From: Parietaria judaica
Taxonomy: Eukaryota; Streptophyta; Magnoliopsida; Rosales; Urticaceae
Direction: 5' to 3'
Assembly (NCBI GenBank): GCA_954871525.1
Contig: OX940864.1
Coordinates: 11,030,001-11,094,000, forward strand
Length of the DNA stretch: 64,000 nt
Shown here: piece after piece, positions 10,370 to 23,252 of the stretch
How positions within the stretch are numbered: the first letter of the stretch is position 1
Layout: each line of letters opens with the position of its first letter
Notes under the pieces: model-generated
What the model was told of the DNA's origin: nothing
Seen by the model: only the letters and a program-made list of their open reading frames with translations
Database searches by the model: none
Position numbers and translations under genes: made by a program

Positions 10370-12790
10370 ACTATAGGGAGAGCAAAAGGGTTTAATATTG
10401 GGGTGTATTTATTAATTTTATATTATTGGCACTACATTATTATCATGTGTCATGATTGTTTTGAATTTGTGCTCCCTGAAATTTGCACGTACGTGTACTT
10501 TGCTTCCTGAATTTCAATTTTTGACAACAATTCCTTCTATTCTTTACAAAAGTGGCACTTTGGTCTTTACACGAAAGTAAATGATGAAAAAAATGTAACT
10601 CGGACACAACACATGACTTAATCAATTTTTTCAATTAATTCCATAACAAGATCGATATAGTAGTATATGACTATTATGAAGTAGTCAATAAGTTATTATT
10701 CAAAATTGTAAAGATAAAAATTTTATAATATTGAAAATGAAAAATCAAATTGACGAAGATGTCCTCAGACAATCAATTGTGCACAACAATTTTTTTTGTT
10801 GTTGCTATTTTTATAGTAAAACAAAAAATGCATAGGCCGAACAGAACTATGACTAAAGATTATTGGGGATTCGCTCCACCTAATTTATTTTTTTTACGTT
10901 TTTTCTTGTAATATTAATTTAATTTTATTTGTAAAATTTGATATACAATCCCCATAGTTCCGATCCCAACCAACATCTTGAATCCTAGTTCCGCAAATGT
11001 AGAAGTGCACTATTGTTAACAATAGTACAAGGTTATCGTTGGCAAAAATTAAAGTTAAGAGGCAAAATGAATCAACATGCAAAGTTCATAGGACATAGAG
11101 CTAGAAACCCTTTTTTATTTTTTTCAAGGCGTAGTAGATGAGATAAGGATTAATGAGAAGGAAAAAAAAAGGCATGTTAATTGGGCGCGTAATTAGCCGT
11201 GGGATGTGTCGGTTTGTCTCTAATTTTTCTTTGTTTTTTCAACATTTGAGTCTCTCTTCTCCCACAAAGCAGTTATTGAGTTTGAATCCCCATGGCTCCT
11301 CCATTGGTCCCCGTGATTTGCTCTTTCCCAATCCTTCAATTCATTTTCTTCTTCCGAAGGAAACCGTTGTTTTCTTTTCACTAAATCGGACTCTTGAATC
11401 TCCGATCAAAGGTGATTATCAAAGAGGATTAAAAGAAAACTTATCGGTAAAAACTTATTAAATTATAAAGTTGTCGATTTTATCGGGTTCAGTATATAGA
11501 ATCTTGGCTTTGCTATCTTTTATTGTCTTAGTAACTTGTCGTGTAGATGACACAGTTCAGAAGTTGTACAAGTAGGAGACTAATTTGTACAGGATTTTCA
11601 AATTGATTTGTTTTATTTAATTAAAGAAAAAATATAAAGAAAAAAGAACCTCACTAAATACCATAGAAGTCCCACTAAATTTGTAGTGTAGCTATCACCA
11701 TCATTTGAATCAATAAATACAAGGAGCGAGAATTAACAAAAGTATTTTTAAAACATTTTTATCTTGAAAGTATAAAAATGCACATTATCACAAAGTTTAG
11801 TGAGTGGGACTCATATAAAATAGTAAATTCAAGACATATTAAATAAATGGCAAATGCTTACCCAAAAAGTTACATAAGTACAACATCGTACAAAATTTTG
11901 ACCGTGCTATTAAGTAAGGTTATGTTTGTTCTATGTTTTGGGGTGTTAACACTTAAATTGAAGTTAGTTTCAAAAAAAAAAAAAAAAACACTTAAATTGA
12001 AGTTATTTAATTCTTGATTTTCAGCGTAAGATTCATTTTGCAAGAGCTTTTTCTTTTATTTCCTTCTTGCGAATAAAAAATTAATTAAAACATAAAACAC
12101 TTTTTTACGACCGCAGGTTAATCTTACTAGTGAAGACTTAAGCAATTCACATTCTATTCTTAATTCGCTTACTAATTACGAAGAGTCGATGCATTATGTA
12201 TTAGACATCTCTCTTACTAGTGGAGTAGCCACGTACACACCAATGTGCGTACGGGCTGCGTCTCATTTTTATTAAAAAAAAAATAGATTTGAAGAGACCT
12301 ACATAACGTGAAAACAGTTTTTTCGTTTTCTAACTTGAACAATTATTCTCCAAAAAAATAAATGATAGTTTGGTGTATAATTCATCAAATTGAATTCCAA
12401 AACGTTTCAAGTTTTATTCTGTTTTTCTTAAGGATTTTCAAATACACATTTTTGTTGTTGTTTTTTTTTTTTTCACTCAAATTTTTGTTTCATCACTCCT
12501 TCTTTCTATCTACTTCATTAGGAGTAAAATTGGAACTGGGAACCGGGAAATAACTTGTTTTCGTCCATGTTCTGAAAAATCGGGAATTTTTTTTTAACCG
12601 GTTTCGGTTTTAAAAGTTCTTGACTAAAAAGCCACATGCATTTTTTAAAATTAAAAATTAAAAACTATAAATAGTATAAAAAAAACCGACAATAAAAATA
12701 TAAAATACACTAAAAATGACATACTAAAAACTAAAAAATTGACATGTAATTTAAAATCGGAATCGATACCAAAAATCGAGAAATATTTTT
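10370..12790. other. AT-rich intergenic DNA upstream of the DUF642 gene
   Basis: No gene recognised. An open frame of 102 codons at 11153-11461 has mixed composition and a CT-rich middle resembling a plant 5' leader. I recognise no protein in it. An A-run at 11971-11988 separates two near-identical 16-base words (ACTTAAATTGAAGTTA). A worn ACCGG-rich piece lies at about 12525-12800. Confidence 0.5.
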
Positions 12791-12818
12791 TTAGGGCACC
12801 TTTTCTGGTTCTCATTAT

Positions 12819-12899
12819 ACCTGATTATTTAGACTATATAGTATACCTTTGATGTACGCTAAACCTGATTATTTAGACTATATAGTATACCTTTGATAT
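12819..12899. repeat. Two identical 35-base direct repeats
   Basis: ACCTGATTATTTAGACTATA and the 15 following bases occur at 12819 and again 44 bases later at 12863. They are a small local tandem duplication with no visible coding role. Confidence 0.85.
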
Positions 12900-15360
12900 G
12901 TTAAACATGATTGTATTTAATTTTACACCATAATATAATATTTATGTTATTGTATTATTAATGTAATAATATTTTTAATTATATTAATGTATTAAATTTT
13001 TAATTTTTAAGAAAAAAAAATCGAATTATATTCCAAACAGTTATTTTTATTTTTTTATTTTTAGAAAATAAAAAACAGAAATGTGTACCAAACAGTTATT
13101 TAAAAACAACTGCAAGAGTTTTTTATACTACAACTATAAAACTATAAAATTCTGAATAGAGAAAACAAAAATAGATTGAGTTGTCTACGCAAACAGCACC
13201 TTAGTCTCTTTCTTCTGATAACATCGTCGTTCAGTTTCACTCTCCTCCCCCTTCCTCTCTCCCTCGCCCTTGTCCTAACCGAGTAGCCGGCAACCTTGCT
13301 AAATCCCTCTTGTCGTCCTCGATCTTCGCCGTTGCGACTCTCACATATTCGCCCTTTGTCGTCGCTCCGATCTCACACAGTCGGTTCTCGCAGTCTGTTC
13401 TTGCCATCGTCGTCGCTGCAACTCTCCTATACGTGTACTTCTATATTAGTATGGCTTCACCTAGATTGAAATCCTAACTCCGCTCCGCCAGTGTCTCTTA
13501 CTATAATTTTAATTTTGATGTTGAAACTCTAACATTAAAACTACATTATTTTTTTTATAGTTTTAGAGTAGAGTAAATTTTAAATATTCTAAATAATTCA
13601 ACAACATCAAAACTTAATCGACAGCCAAAAAAAACTTGATAATTTACCATTAAAAAAAAAACTCATCCGAACACAGGAGATTATAGATTTCTTATGCATT
13701 TTTGACATGCATGTGATATCCTTGGAAACTAACTACGTTGACTCGTGACCAATCTCCTGGAAATTGCTGAGACGGTGGGTTTAAATCCACACGCACGTGC
13801 TGCTCACTCGTTCCACGTGTCCTTTTGACTTTCAATTTCAACTTTAGTATATATTATTTATTATTATATGTATAGTCACAGAAGGATCGCTCATTAATTT
13901 TCAAGCCTGAGGAAACAAACTCGCGCGTTCTCCTCCACTGAATAAGCGAGATTGTCTTCTAGAAACTATTTATTTGATTTGCAAGAATAATATGATATTG
14001 AGCACGTATTTATTTTATATATTGTTTTGGATAATTAAACTTAAGATTCAACATAGCTGAAATGGTGCATCTAAGGTCACTGATTGTCTTTTTTTTTTTT
14101 TGGTCTAGCATTCTCGACCAAAACGGGCATTCCTATTCCGTTATCGTTTTTCCATCAAAAGGAATCGCAAAAAAAATGTAACTTTTTATTATTTTTATAG
14201 AAATAGAATACCAATTTTTCTAGTGAACATGATCTTCAACCGAGCTCTTAGATTTCCATCCAACGGCGCTCGTATTATGTGATATGTAATGAAAACAGTA
14301 ATTTGCAACTCCATAAATAATACTCTTAGAAACTCTATAATAGTTCGAAAAGTTTATAAAGTGAACTTCCAGTGTTTATTTTTTATTTTTTACATTTTTT
14401 CGTATTTACTCTTGACTGATGAATGATGATCTAGGAGTTTTGGTGTTCATGCTATTAAACACCTAGTCATAAAGTTTGGGGGTATTGAAGTCGGTTTACT
14501 CTAAATTTAAGATCTCCTACTACATTTGGAAAAGCTTTCTATACCATCGATAGTTATGAATTTTTTTTGGGAAAGATAATTTATGAATACTTGTTTTGAA
14601 GATTCGACAAGTAAAATCGTACCTATCTTAAATCTATATATAGCCAATATTTACGTTAATGGACGTTAAGGTCGGATTATATGGGCTTAACTGATTAATA
14701 ATGGTTGCTACTTAAACTCAATCGAAACCTAATTTAATTTTTATAAATAGAATTTGGCTGCACCTCTCTATAGAATTAGAAGTATTCAGATATTTCGTTT
14801 CTCCAAAAGAGTAATTGCCATTCGTACTTCGAGTCGGAAGTATGATATTCTCGAAAAACATGCCGGACAATGTAAGGTTCGAATTCTAAGATTGGAGTCA
14901 AGTTTGACATGACAAAACGGGCACGAACACGCAAAGACCCGCTTCAGGATTCCAATAAAACGAGTAGACCCATAAATTACATAAAACTATATATTAAATA
15001 GGCATTTATAGACATTAAAAAAATATATATATATCACCATGCCCACACACTGGAAAGCCTGAAATAATTTAGAACTGTTTGTTTGTTTTACTTGCTGTAC
15101 AGTACAACTCAAGCAAATATATCAATCTAGGTGTAGTGCAGTGCAGTACATTAATGAGAAGTGCGATCACATGTTGATTTACATGGAGAATCTTGACACT
15201 TATAAGGTAAAATTCCCACAGTATTTGGGTACAAAGAATGCCTTGAAGAGTAATTGATATAAATTCAAAGTTATAAGCACAAAAAAAACTTAAGTCGATT
15301 GGTTGGATTTCCATTAATTTAAACGATATTAGGGATAAAAATATGAATTAAAGATTATAG
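12900..15360. other. AT-rich intergenic DNA with one CT-rich, exon-like patch
   Basis: Mostly AT-rich. At 13200-13440 there is a distinctly GC- and CT-rich patch (TCGTCGTC, CTTCGCC, TCTCC words) that resembles a plant 5' leader or a captured gene piece. No protein is recognised. At 13790-13822 two ACGTG cores (GCACGTGC and CCACGTGTC) occur 20 bases apart, like G-box/ABRE sites, but no gene follows them within about 1.5 kb. Confidence 0.45.
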
Positions 15361-15370
15361 TCAAACTTAT

Positions 15371-15462
15371 TAAACAATATGATCAAGGAGAATATCGTCA
15401 TGAGTGGGAGTTTAATTGATGGTTGTTCACTCAAGTCTTTTTGTCCACATTCAAGGTTGGAC
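15371..15462. repeat. Direct repeat, left copy, flanking a CACTA-like block
   Basis: About 90 bases including GAGAATATCGTCATGAGTG, GAGTTTAATTGATGGTTGTT and GTCCACATTCAAGG match 16312-16398 in the same orientation with roughly 80-85 percent identity by eye. The similarity stops where the GCGCCGG block begins. Confidence 0.75.
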
Positions 15463-15463
15463 G

Positions 15464-15850
15464 TAGTAAAAGAAAACAAGTTTTTGCCGGCGCAAAAAAG
15501 CGCCGGTGAATGCTTTTCATCTTTCACCGGCGCAAAAAAGCGCCGCCACCAAGCGTCGGATTATTTTGGTCGGGAAAAGTGCCTTCCCCGGTGCAAAATC
15601 CAAATGCGCCGGGAATATAAGCGCCGGTAAAGTGTATACTGTTTGCCGGCGCAAAATCCAAATGCGCCGAGAATAGTTGCTTTTGCCGGCGCTTATAAGC
15701 GCCGACAAAGTGTCTACTATTTGCCGGCGCAAAAACCAAAATGCGCCGGAAAAGTGCGTCTTTCACCGGCATTTCTAGCTAAAAGCACTAGCAAAAGTGT
15801 TCTCGGAAAGCTAATAAAGAGCACTTTCACCGGCATCTTTTTGCACCTGG
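15464..15850. mobile_element. CACTA-like terminal fragment with six GCGCCGG palindromes
   Basis: It begins GTAGTAAAAGAAAAC, a plausible worn CACTACAAGAAAAC terminus. Six short palindromic units built on GCCGGCGC ... GCGCCGGC follow, at about 15488, 15529, 15588, 15644, 15685 and 15723. Their loops read AAAAAA, AAATCCAAAT or TTATAA. Dense inverted subterminal motifs of this kind characterise plant CACTA (En/Spm) ends. No second terminus or transposase is seen, so this looks like a solo end or relic. Confidence 0.55.
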
Positions 15851-16311
15851 AAAAATCATCATTAAATATTTATTATATATTTTAAATTTCAATATCAATT
15901 ACATTAATCTTAAATGTCTGTAGATATATGAAAAACATACATGTACATAAAAACATTTTTATATATATTTGTTTTTTAATACATAAGCCCAACAAGGACT
16001 TCCACATGTACTTGTAATCGTAAACTGCTTTTTGTTACATCGTAGCAATTTTTGTGCTTATACATGCAATAATTTGTTGCATTGCATTACTCTTAATTTT
16101 ACTCTCATTTTGAACATAGACACAATGACATGATGAAAAGGATTCATATACTGCTCCGTTTCCTCTCATCGTTCTTAAACACCTAAAGATTACACAGTAA
16201 CGAACTGGAATGCACTACTCATTTGCATAATCATGCACTGAACAGTTTTATTAATATATCCCTACTACTTTTGATATGCCCGTAAAATAAAATTACAAAC
16301 TGTCTTAATGT

Positions 16312-16398
16312 TAAACAATTTGATCTAAGAGAATACCTTATCAGTGAGAGTTTAATTTGTTGGTTGTTAACTCAAGCCTTTCGTCCACATTCACGGCT
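16312..16398. repeat. Direct repeat, right copy, flanking a CACTA-like block
   Basis: Matches 15371-15462 in the same orientation (shared AAACAAT.TGATC, GAGAGTTTAATTTGTTGGTT and GTCCACATTCACGG). The pair bracket about 850 bases that include the GCGCCGG block. Confidence 0.75.
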
Positions 16399-16399
16399 A

Positions 16400-17668
16400 A
16401 TCTCAATAGACAAGGCTAGGTGTAAATTTCAAGGCAATTTGGTGAATCATAGGCTAGGATTTTTTTTTTTAATTATTATTCAAGAATCCACAAATGCAGT
16501 ACAAGAACTTCAATGAATGATTACAACGAACATGAACTGTAAATAGGTGTTATAACACAATAAAAGTTTGACAATTAAAGAGATTTGATATTGATAATAA
16601 ATGTTATACACCAATCTGTTGAAAAGTGTTGTAATTAGGGTTGATCTAAGGGCAATCTGACTTTTTTGTAATTAGGTTTGATTTAAAATATAATTTATTA
16701 ATTTAAGGTTTAGCGCAGTTTATATTTTTTGTAATAAAAAAAAAGCATATATTATCAATTTTCCCGTCCAATTTCACTTTAGACGGAGTAGGGACCGTAT
16801 CCACAACAAAATTATACTTGAGGGGCTCTTTCGCTATTTTCATAATAATAAAAAAGGTCAAATCCGCATAAAAATCAAATCAATGAGATATTTATGCTAT
16901 TTTCAATTTTTCATTACAGCGGAGAAGTAGATTACTCAAATAAATATTCCTAAATATTATTAGAGAAGCGCTCAGAAAATGGAGATAATCTTATAACTTA
17001 TTATAGGCTAATTTATGGGCCTGGCCCAAGCCCAGTACAATATTTTTTAATTTTCGTGATCAGATTTATAATACAATTCAATTTTGAGAATTAGGAGCCT
17101 CTTGAGGTTGTTTGTAATACTTTATTACTATACTAATGAATTATAGTATTAATATAGAAATATTTGTGGTCAAAGTACTCAAAGTTAAGTGAACTAAATT
17201 CAGTAAGCAATCCGTGGGATTAGTATATTTTCCGATCAATATCCAACATTGACATTAATTTGATTGTCACTCCCAAATAATTAAAAAATAAATAAATAAC
17301 AAAATATCGTGACATTCTCGAGGTTTTGGCAATAATCAACGAGAGGCAATGACTCTGACTGATAATCGTGTATTTATGTGAAATGTGAATTTTCATTTAT
17401 AAATATAAGTGATTAAGATTGATTATTATAGAAATGAAGATCAATTACGACCCAAGAGCCTATGATCAGTGGTGCGTACTTGCTAAGTGATCCTTGGTAG
17501 CTAGCAATGAACTTGATTTCTACAGCAACTTGAATAGAATAGGAAGAAAAGAAAAAGAAGATAAGATCATAATTTTTCAAATACAATTTTTTATTTCTCA
17601 TGTGAATTGTTTAGTATTGTATATTAGAGACAACGATCACTTACATTTTTTTTAGTTTAATGTCTTAC

Positions 17669-17705
<37 letters not shown>

Positions 17706-18000
17706 ATATCAGTCATGTAACAATCACCTTATTACTTATATTTATTGATTATAATTAAAAAAAAAATCAATTAATATTGAATATAAGGTATTGGGTTTTT
17801 TCTAACGGGTTTTACAGATTTTTATCATTTTTCTTATCGAGTTTTGGGGTTCTCTTAATATTATCGGGATAGTGGATTTTTAAATTTTCGTGAGAGTTTT
17901 ATAGATAAGCCGCGGGTTCTTAATTCATCAAATCTTCAACCAGTATTCTCCCAATTCGATTATATTTACAAGATATATAATAGTAACGAGGAAACCAAAC
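16400..18000. other. AT-rich intergenic DNA
   Basis: No gene or element recognised, apart from a (TA)n microsatellite at 17673-17702. Confidence 0.55.
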
Positions 18001-18004
18001 TGGT

Positions 18005-18070
18005 TTCCCTAGTGATAAATCCACTATAAGACTGTTCTTCAAGAGGTCATGAGTTCAATCACTAGAAACC
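18005..18070 (+). repeat. tRNA-derived SINE fragment (copy C)
   Basis: CCCTAGTGATAAATCCACTA (A-box region), then AGAGGTCATGAGTTCAATC (B-box region). It matches the spacing and wording of copy A at 55-160 on the opposite strand. The 3' body is missing; a CGATAA-rich transposon starts about 20 bases later. Confidence 0.5.
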
Positions 18071-18084
18071 AAAAACTAAGGATT

Positions 18085-19665
18085 TGAGTGTCATTTTTGC
18101 CGATAAATCGTTTGCCGTTATCGACGAATTAATTGTTTACCGATGGATTTATCGATGTAAAACCTATAAAAGTTACCGTTTGCCGTTATCGAAACTTATC
18201 AAACTTATCGATGGATTAATCGATTGTCGATGGATTTATCGATAGAAAACCTATAAAATATTTTTATACATATTTTACACTAAAAACATAACATAACACA
18301 CTAATGTCATAAAATATAAACATAAAAGTCTCACACTATACATATTTTATCAAAATAAAATATTTGAAACTCACCAATTATTAATTATATAATTTTTGCC
18401 CAATTAAACTTATATACTTTTTTTTTAAGAACTAGCTCAATTTAACCAATTTTCTAAATATGTGTACTTTTGCCTCAATATTTGATCAAAAATATCAAAT
18501 TACAAAAAAAGTTATGTCAAAATCACAGTTTCACAATTATTTACAATGTTATAAAAGAAATTACGTAATTTTTTTTGAAGAACTAGCTCAATTTAACCAA
18601 TTTCCTAAAATGTGTACTTTTACACAATAAGGTCACAATTCGAGAAAACGTCAAATTACAAAAAACATTTTCTCAACACCACATTTTATAAATTACATAC
18701 AATGTTGTAATATGAAATTACATCAAAAAAAGTTTATTAACTAGCTCAACTTAACCAATTTCCGATAAATATGTACTTTTGCCGCAATAATTGGACAATT
18801 CGGAAAAACTTCAAATTACCAAAACAAGTATGCCAAACTCACAGTTTCCTAATTATATACAATGTTACAAAATGAAATTATACAAAAAAAAATTGAAAAT
18901 ATACCTCTAATTCACGATTTTCCAACAAATGAGTACTTTTGTCACAATTAGAAACAATTCGGATAAACCCTCAAATAAAACCCAAATCTTCAAAAAAAAA
19001 AATCACACAAACCATCTTCATCCATCTATATTCCATCGTGAACCTAAAAAAAATATTTTCATAAACAACAATTGATTCAAAATCACAAATGTAGACTTAA
19101 ACTAATATGATACTCAAGATCTAACTTCCATTCAACCTAATCGATTTGTAAGTAACTACTACAAATATAAAATAAAATTGTAAAAATTTGACATAATTCT
19201 TACATATACAACATTTAAACTTCAAAACACTCAAAATCTAGTAACAAAAAACCTTTAAAAATCTTTAAATTCTAAAATTAAAAGAAATTAGTACTTTTGC
19301 CGTGGTTTTAGGAGAGTTGTGATTATCACCAGATTTGAGGAGAAATGAGCCTCTTTTCCACGCATATCGTGGCAAGCTATAACATTTTGACAAGGGGCAG
19401 TGAGAAAAGGGAGACTTGGCGAGAAATGAGGGTTGTCTGACAAAAGAAATCAATATGTTTGTCAACTTATCGCTATTCAGCGAAAAGTCCTCCACTTTTT
19501 GAATAATTGCACTCGATAACTTCTAGCGAAAAGTATCTCATTTTTTTACTCGAAAAATCGCGAAAATTATAAAACAACAACGATTAAGAGAAATAACTTA
19601 CCGAGAAGTTGGTTTCAGCGAGTAATCGCTCGATTATCGAATGAAAATCGCAAAAAATGAATCAT
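18085..19665. mobile_element. Diverged CGATAA-rich hAT-like element
   Basis: The left 170 bases (GATAAATCG, TTACCGTTTGCCGTTATCG, GAAAACCTATAAAATATTTT) align with the reverse complement of the right end of the 1885-3075 element. The right end (ATAACTTACCGAG ... CGATTATCG) resembles the other end. The family relation is therefore visible, although no target duplication is resolved. The interior holds a four-unit tandem repeat. No transposase ORF. Confidence 0.55.
18419..18990. repeat. Tandem repeat of about 155 bp, four degenerate units
   Basis: Units start near 18419, 18570, 18724 and 18882. Shared landmarks are AACTAGCTCAATTTAACCAA, TGTGTACTTTTGCC, CAAATTACAAAA and TACAATGTTATAAAATGAAA. The last unit is the most diverged. 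The array lies inside the CGATAA-rich element. Confidence 0.75.
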
Positions 19666-21147
19666 TGCCAAAAACTGCGTGTGTATATATATATATATAT
19701 AATCTTGGCCAATAGTTCCTGCAGCAAATAGTATCGGTTGTTTTTACCGTACAAATATATCTTGTAATACGATTACATGTAATATTTGCTAACAATGTCA
19801 CCTCATTCAAGAATAAATAAATAATAATATGGCAAACAAATTGTAAAGTAATTTCCAAATGAAAAAGGTGGAAAGAAAACAAGAGAGAGAAGGAGAGGTC
19901 CCCATTAGGTGAGACAAACCATGATACAAAGGTCATGATGGATGTCTAATAAAGAGAGAGCCCAATCTCTATCAATGTATATTCTATACTCAAATCCCAT
20001 TTGCTTTTCTCACCCTTCCTTGTTTTTTCCTCTCATTTTTAATGTCATTTTTATTTCTTAGGGTCATATCATTTGGATGACAATCACCTAAAGTGGCTTT
20101 CTATACTCCATCAACCATCCACATGCACTTATAGTACAAGGTGGGGGAGTGGAGTCATTTTTTTTTAAAGAGAGATAAGAGAGTACATCTATTTTAGTTG
20201 TTCCCATATATAGTACTATGAAAAGATGATCGAATTGATGCACTCACCAATCCTTTCTTTATTAATTAGGTTTGGCTATCTACTACATATGAAGAAAAAA
20301 AAAAAGACAGAAAAGATTAAGCTTATCCACATTGATACAAATTTATGTCCTTTTATGTCAAATTGTTTAGAGTTCGAAGGATTTTCTTAAAATTTGTGTA
20401 ATTCCTTAGTCTAATTATTTTAAGTTTAAACAATATTTTAATGCATAACGTTCACTCATCACTGCAAGAAAACAAATGATACCTTACTTAAATAATACAA
20501 AATATCACCAAATATTTCCCATTCCGAAGTCACATGATTTTCTTCGCATGTCTATATATATCTATATATACACTTGCATATACATCGCGGTTCTCAGCCA
20601 TACTTAATGTAAAGCATCTTGACTAAATATTAATTTGACTGTATTGTCTTGTATATATATAGTATATAGTATTATCATTTGCAGAAAGTAAGCAAGTCTT
20701 TTATATCGCCGTCTAATGATATCATTCCATCTTTATCGTTATTTTTTTACGAAAATTTTATTTTATTTCTTTTCGTACTATATATATCATAATTCACAAC
20801 GGCGTAAAAAGTATGTATAGATATATACATATCTGATTCATATTATGATTAAGGGGAAATGATAATCGAATAAAGAAGTAATAATTAACGAGAACTTCTG
20901 GTCTAATTACTTGATGACAGCTACTTGTTCTTTAATACGTGTGTGTGTGTGTGTATAGATTTGACTAGCTAGAGAGACAGTTTTGTGTTTCGAGCAATAA
21001 AGAAAGATGTCGTTTGAGCTTTGAATATTCAATATTGAGTAGTATACGATGAGTACATGTTAAATAACAATAACCACGCTAATAAAAACTTCTCACGTAC
21101 AGGCTAACCGTTAAATAAATAAAAATGATTTGTTGCGTAATTAGCAA
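19666..21147. other. AT-rich intergenic DNA
   Basis: Nothing coding recognised. Small (TA)n and (TG)n tracts occur at about 19684-19701 and 20939-20955. Confidence 0.5.
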
Positions 21148-21148
21148 G

Positions 21149-21409
21149 AAAACTTCATAAAATAACCCTCAATATACCACAAATTCTATTACTAACCCTC
21201 AAATTTTTATAATTCTCAAAATAACGTTTTCAAATTTCATGTACCAACATATCCCTGCAAAATGGACATATCGCGTCCTAAAAAATGGACAAGTTAGGGG
21301 TATTTTGGAACATGAAATTTGAAAATGTTGTTTTGAGAATTATAAAAATTTGGGAGTTAGTTATAGAATTTGTGGTGTATTGAGTGAGGGTTATTTTATA
21401 AAGTTTCCC
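21149..21409. mobile_element. MITE with long inverted arms, 261 bp
   Basis: The left arm begins GAAAACTTCATAAAATAACCC. The right arm, reverse complemented, begins GGGAAACTTTATAAAATAACCC. Roughly 105 bases on each side pair at about 85 percent, around a short centre near 21255-21300. The whole unit can fold as a hairpin. No target duplication was clear. Confidence 0.75.
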
Positions 21410-22980
21410 ATGGTATCCAATGTTATAACTAAGTTATTATATATTTTTAGTCTTTAAACAGTAATAGTACTTAAAAGTTAAAATGAGTATATATTTTGTG
21501 AATTGAAATAAAATGAAATATTACATTTATTGTTTCATATTCTGGATTGATTATGAACCTCGTAATCAAGTATATTGATTACGAGCTCAGTCGTTAAAAA
21601 AAAAATTAAAAATTCAACAAGCTTTCAAGTTGTAGATAATAATTAAGTTAATGAAAATATTGTTAAACAAGATAAATACGTTGCGTACATGTTATTTTTC
21701 GGGTCATTTTGTAAAGCGTAAAGGGAAATTGCATGGCATATACTATTATAGCCTATAGGACTTCAATATTTACCACTTTTAAACAAATTGAAATAACATC
21801 TATAAAATATATATATATATATAATAAACATATTAGTTTATTACACAATGTAAGTTGTAACTTGGATGCATGCTTATAAAATGATGGACCTAACCTAAGC
21901 ATATAAAATTCAGTCAATAGTACTCATGGTGTTATCATCACAGGCACAGGCTTTGATATTCTTGGCGATAATTAATAATATATATATATATTAATGCAAA
22001 CTGTATGTCACAATATCAAAATAAAAATAGCATTGAGTTACTCTGTATACAAAAAAAAAATAAAAAAATCATAAGGAAAATGATCATATTATACTTATTA
22101 TCTTTAACTTTACTGCAGACCCAGATGGACATAATGGCTCTAATTAAACAAAAAAAAAAATTGAGAATCATGAGCTAAGAAATAATCAACAACCCCATAA
22201 TTTTCTTGAAAATCATGTTCCACTTTTCTATAAAAATATTAATATCATTTTTTTCTCTCTCTTTCAATTAGCACATTATATCTCTAGGTTTACTTGTCCA
22301 TATTAAATATCAATGAAATAATTAATATTATTTTGCAAATGAGGAACTGGAAATTCCGACTTTTCTCCAAAATTGGATTTTTCAGTTTTTTTTTTTCTTC
22401 CGGATAAAGGCATATTAAATTTTTAAATTTTGAAATCAGTGACTTCCGAAAAAAAGTTCGTATTTAACTCTATCAAGAAAAGAAAACTATTACATCTGTT
22501 AATCCTAACTATTAACAAATGTAATAGTTTATAATAATCTTGAATGAAATTAGCATAATTATAAATGTACCATATATTTAGTTTTGAATAAAAAAAGGTA
22601 CTTAAGCAAAAATAAACAAAAGTAAAATGAAGGACAAAAAAGTGGTGTAAAATCATTTTCACCCTTCATTGTAGTGGAATTGCAGTGGTCTTTGAGGATA
22701 TTGAGCCTTAAAACATTGATATTACAAATTAATATTGAATGTTCATCCGCTAATCTTACACATTATTTTGTTGCATACTACAGCTAATTATTGAGATATT
22801 ATTGAAAACAATACTTTGACCATTTAAATTAAATTTTATATTAAATAAAATAATATATGTAGGTTAATTTGAAGTAGGATTCTAAATTATGTTAAATTTA
22901 AGGGGAACATATATTTTGTTATGTGTAATTTAATATATAAGTTGTGATTTTTTATAAAAGTTGAGGGGAGTCCAGTCAAA

Positions 22981-23030
<50 letters not shown>

Positions 23031-23244
23031 AAGTTGGAGTGACTCTAATGCTAATTAAATTAACAAGGGGGGTATTTGTACCAATGCGTAAACTTCAGGG
23101 GGTGATGACATGGCCACTTAGTGATATCTTTTATGTAACATATTAATTTGTAATTCTGTATATATAATTTTTGGGTTATGAAGTATATAGTTCTGTTTAT
23201 TGATTTTATAGTCCTAGCTTCTCAGAAAAAGGTTATAGTTTATA
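21410..23244. other. AT-rich intergenic DNA
   Basis: No gene recognised. A (TA)n microsatellite of about 43 bases lies at 22983-23025. Confidence 0.5.
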
Positions 23245-23252
23245 AGCGAAGG

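Noticed and set aside
11153..11461. 102-codon ORF
   Set aside because: No recognisable domain and no supporting splice or neighbour; it looks like leader-type or random sequence.
12791..13204. Possible element between TTAGGGCACC and AGCACCTTAG
   Set aside because: The ends match over too few bases and no target duplication is visible.
20460..20472. CACTGCAAGAAAA, a possible CACTA terminus
   Set aside because: There are no subterminal repeats and no partner end nearby; the word alone is too short.
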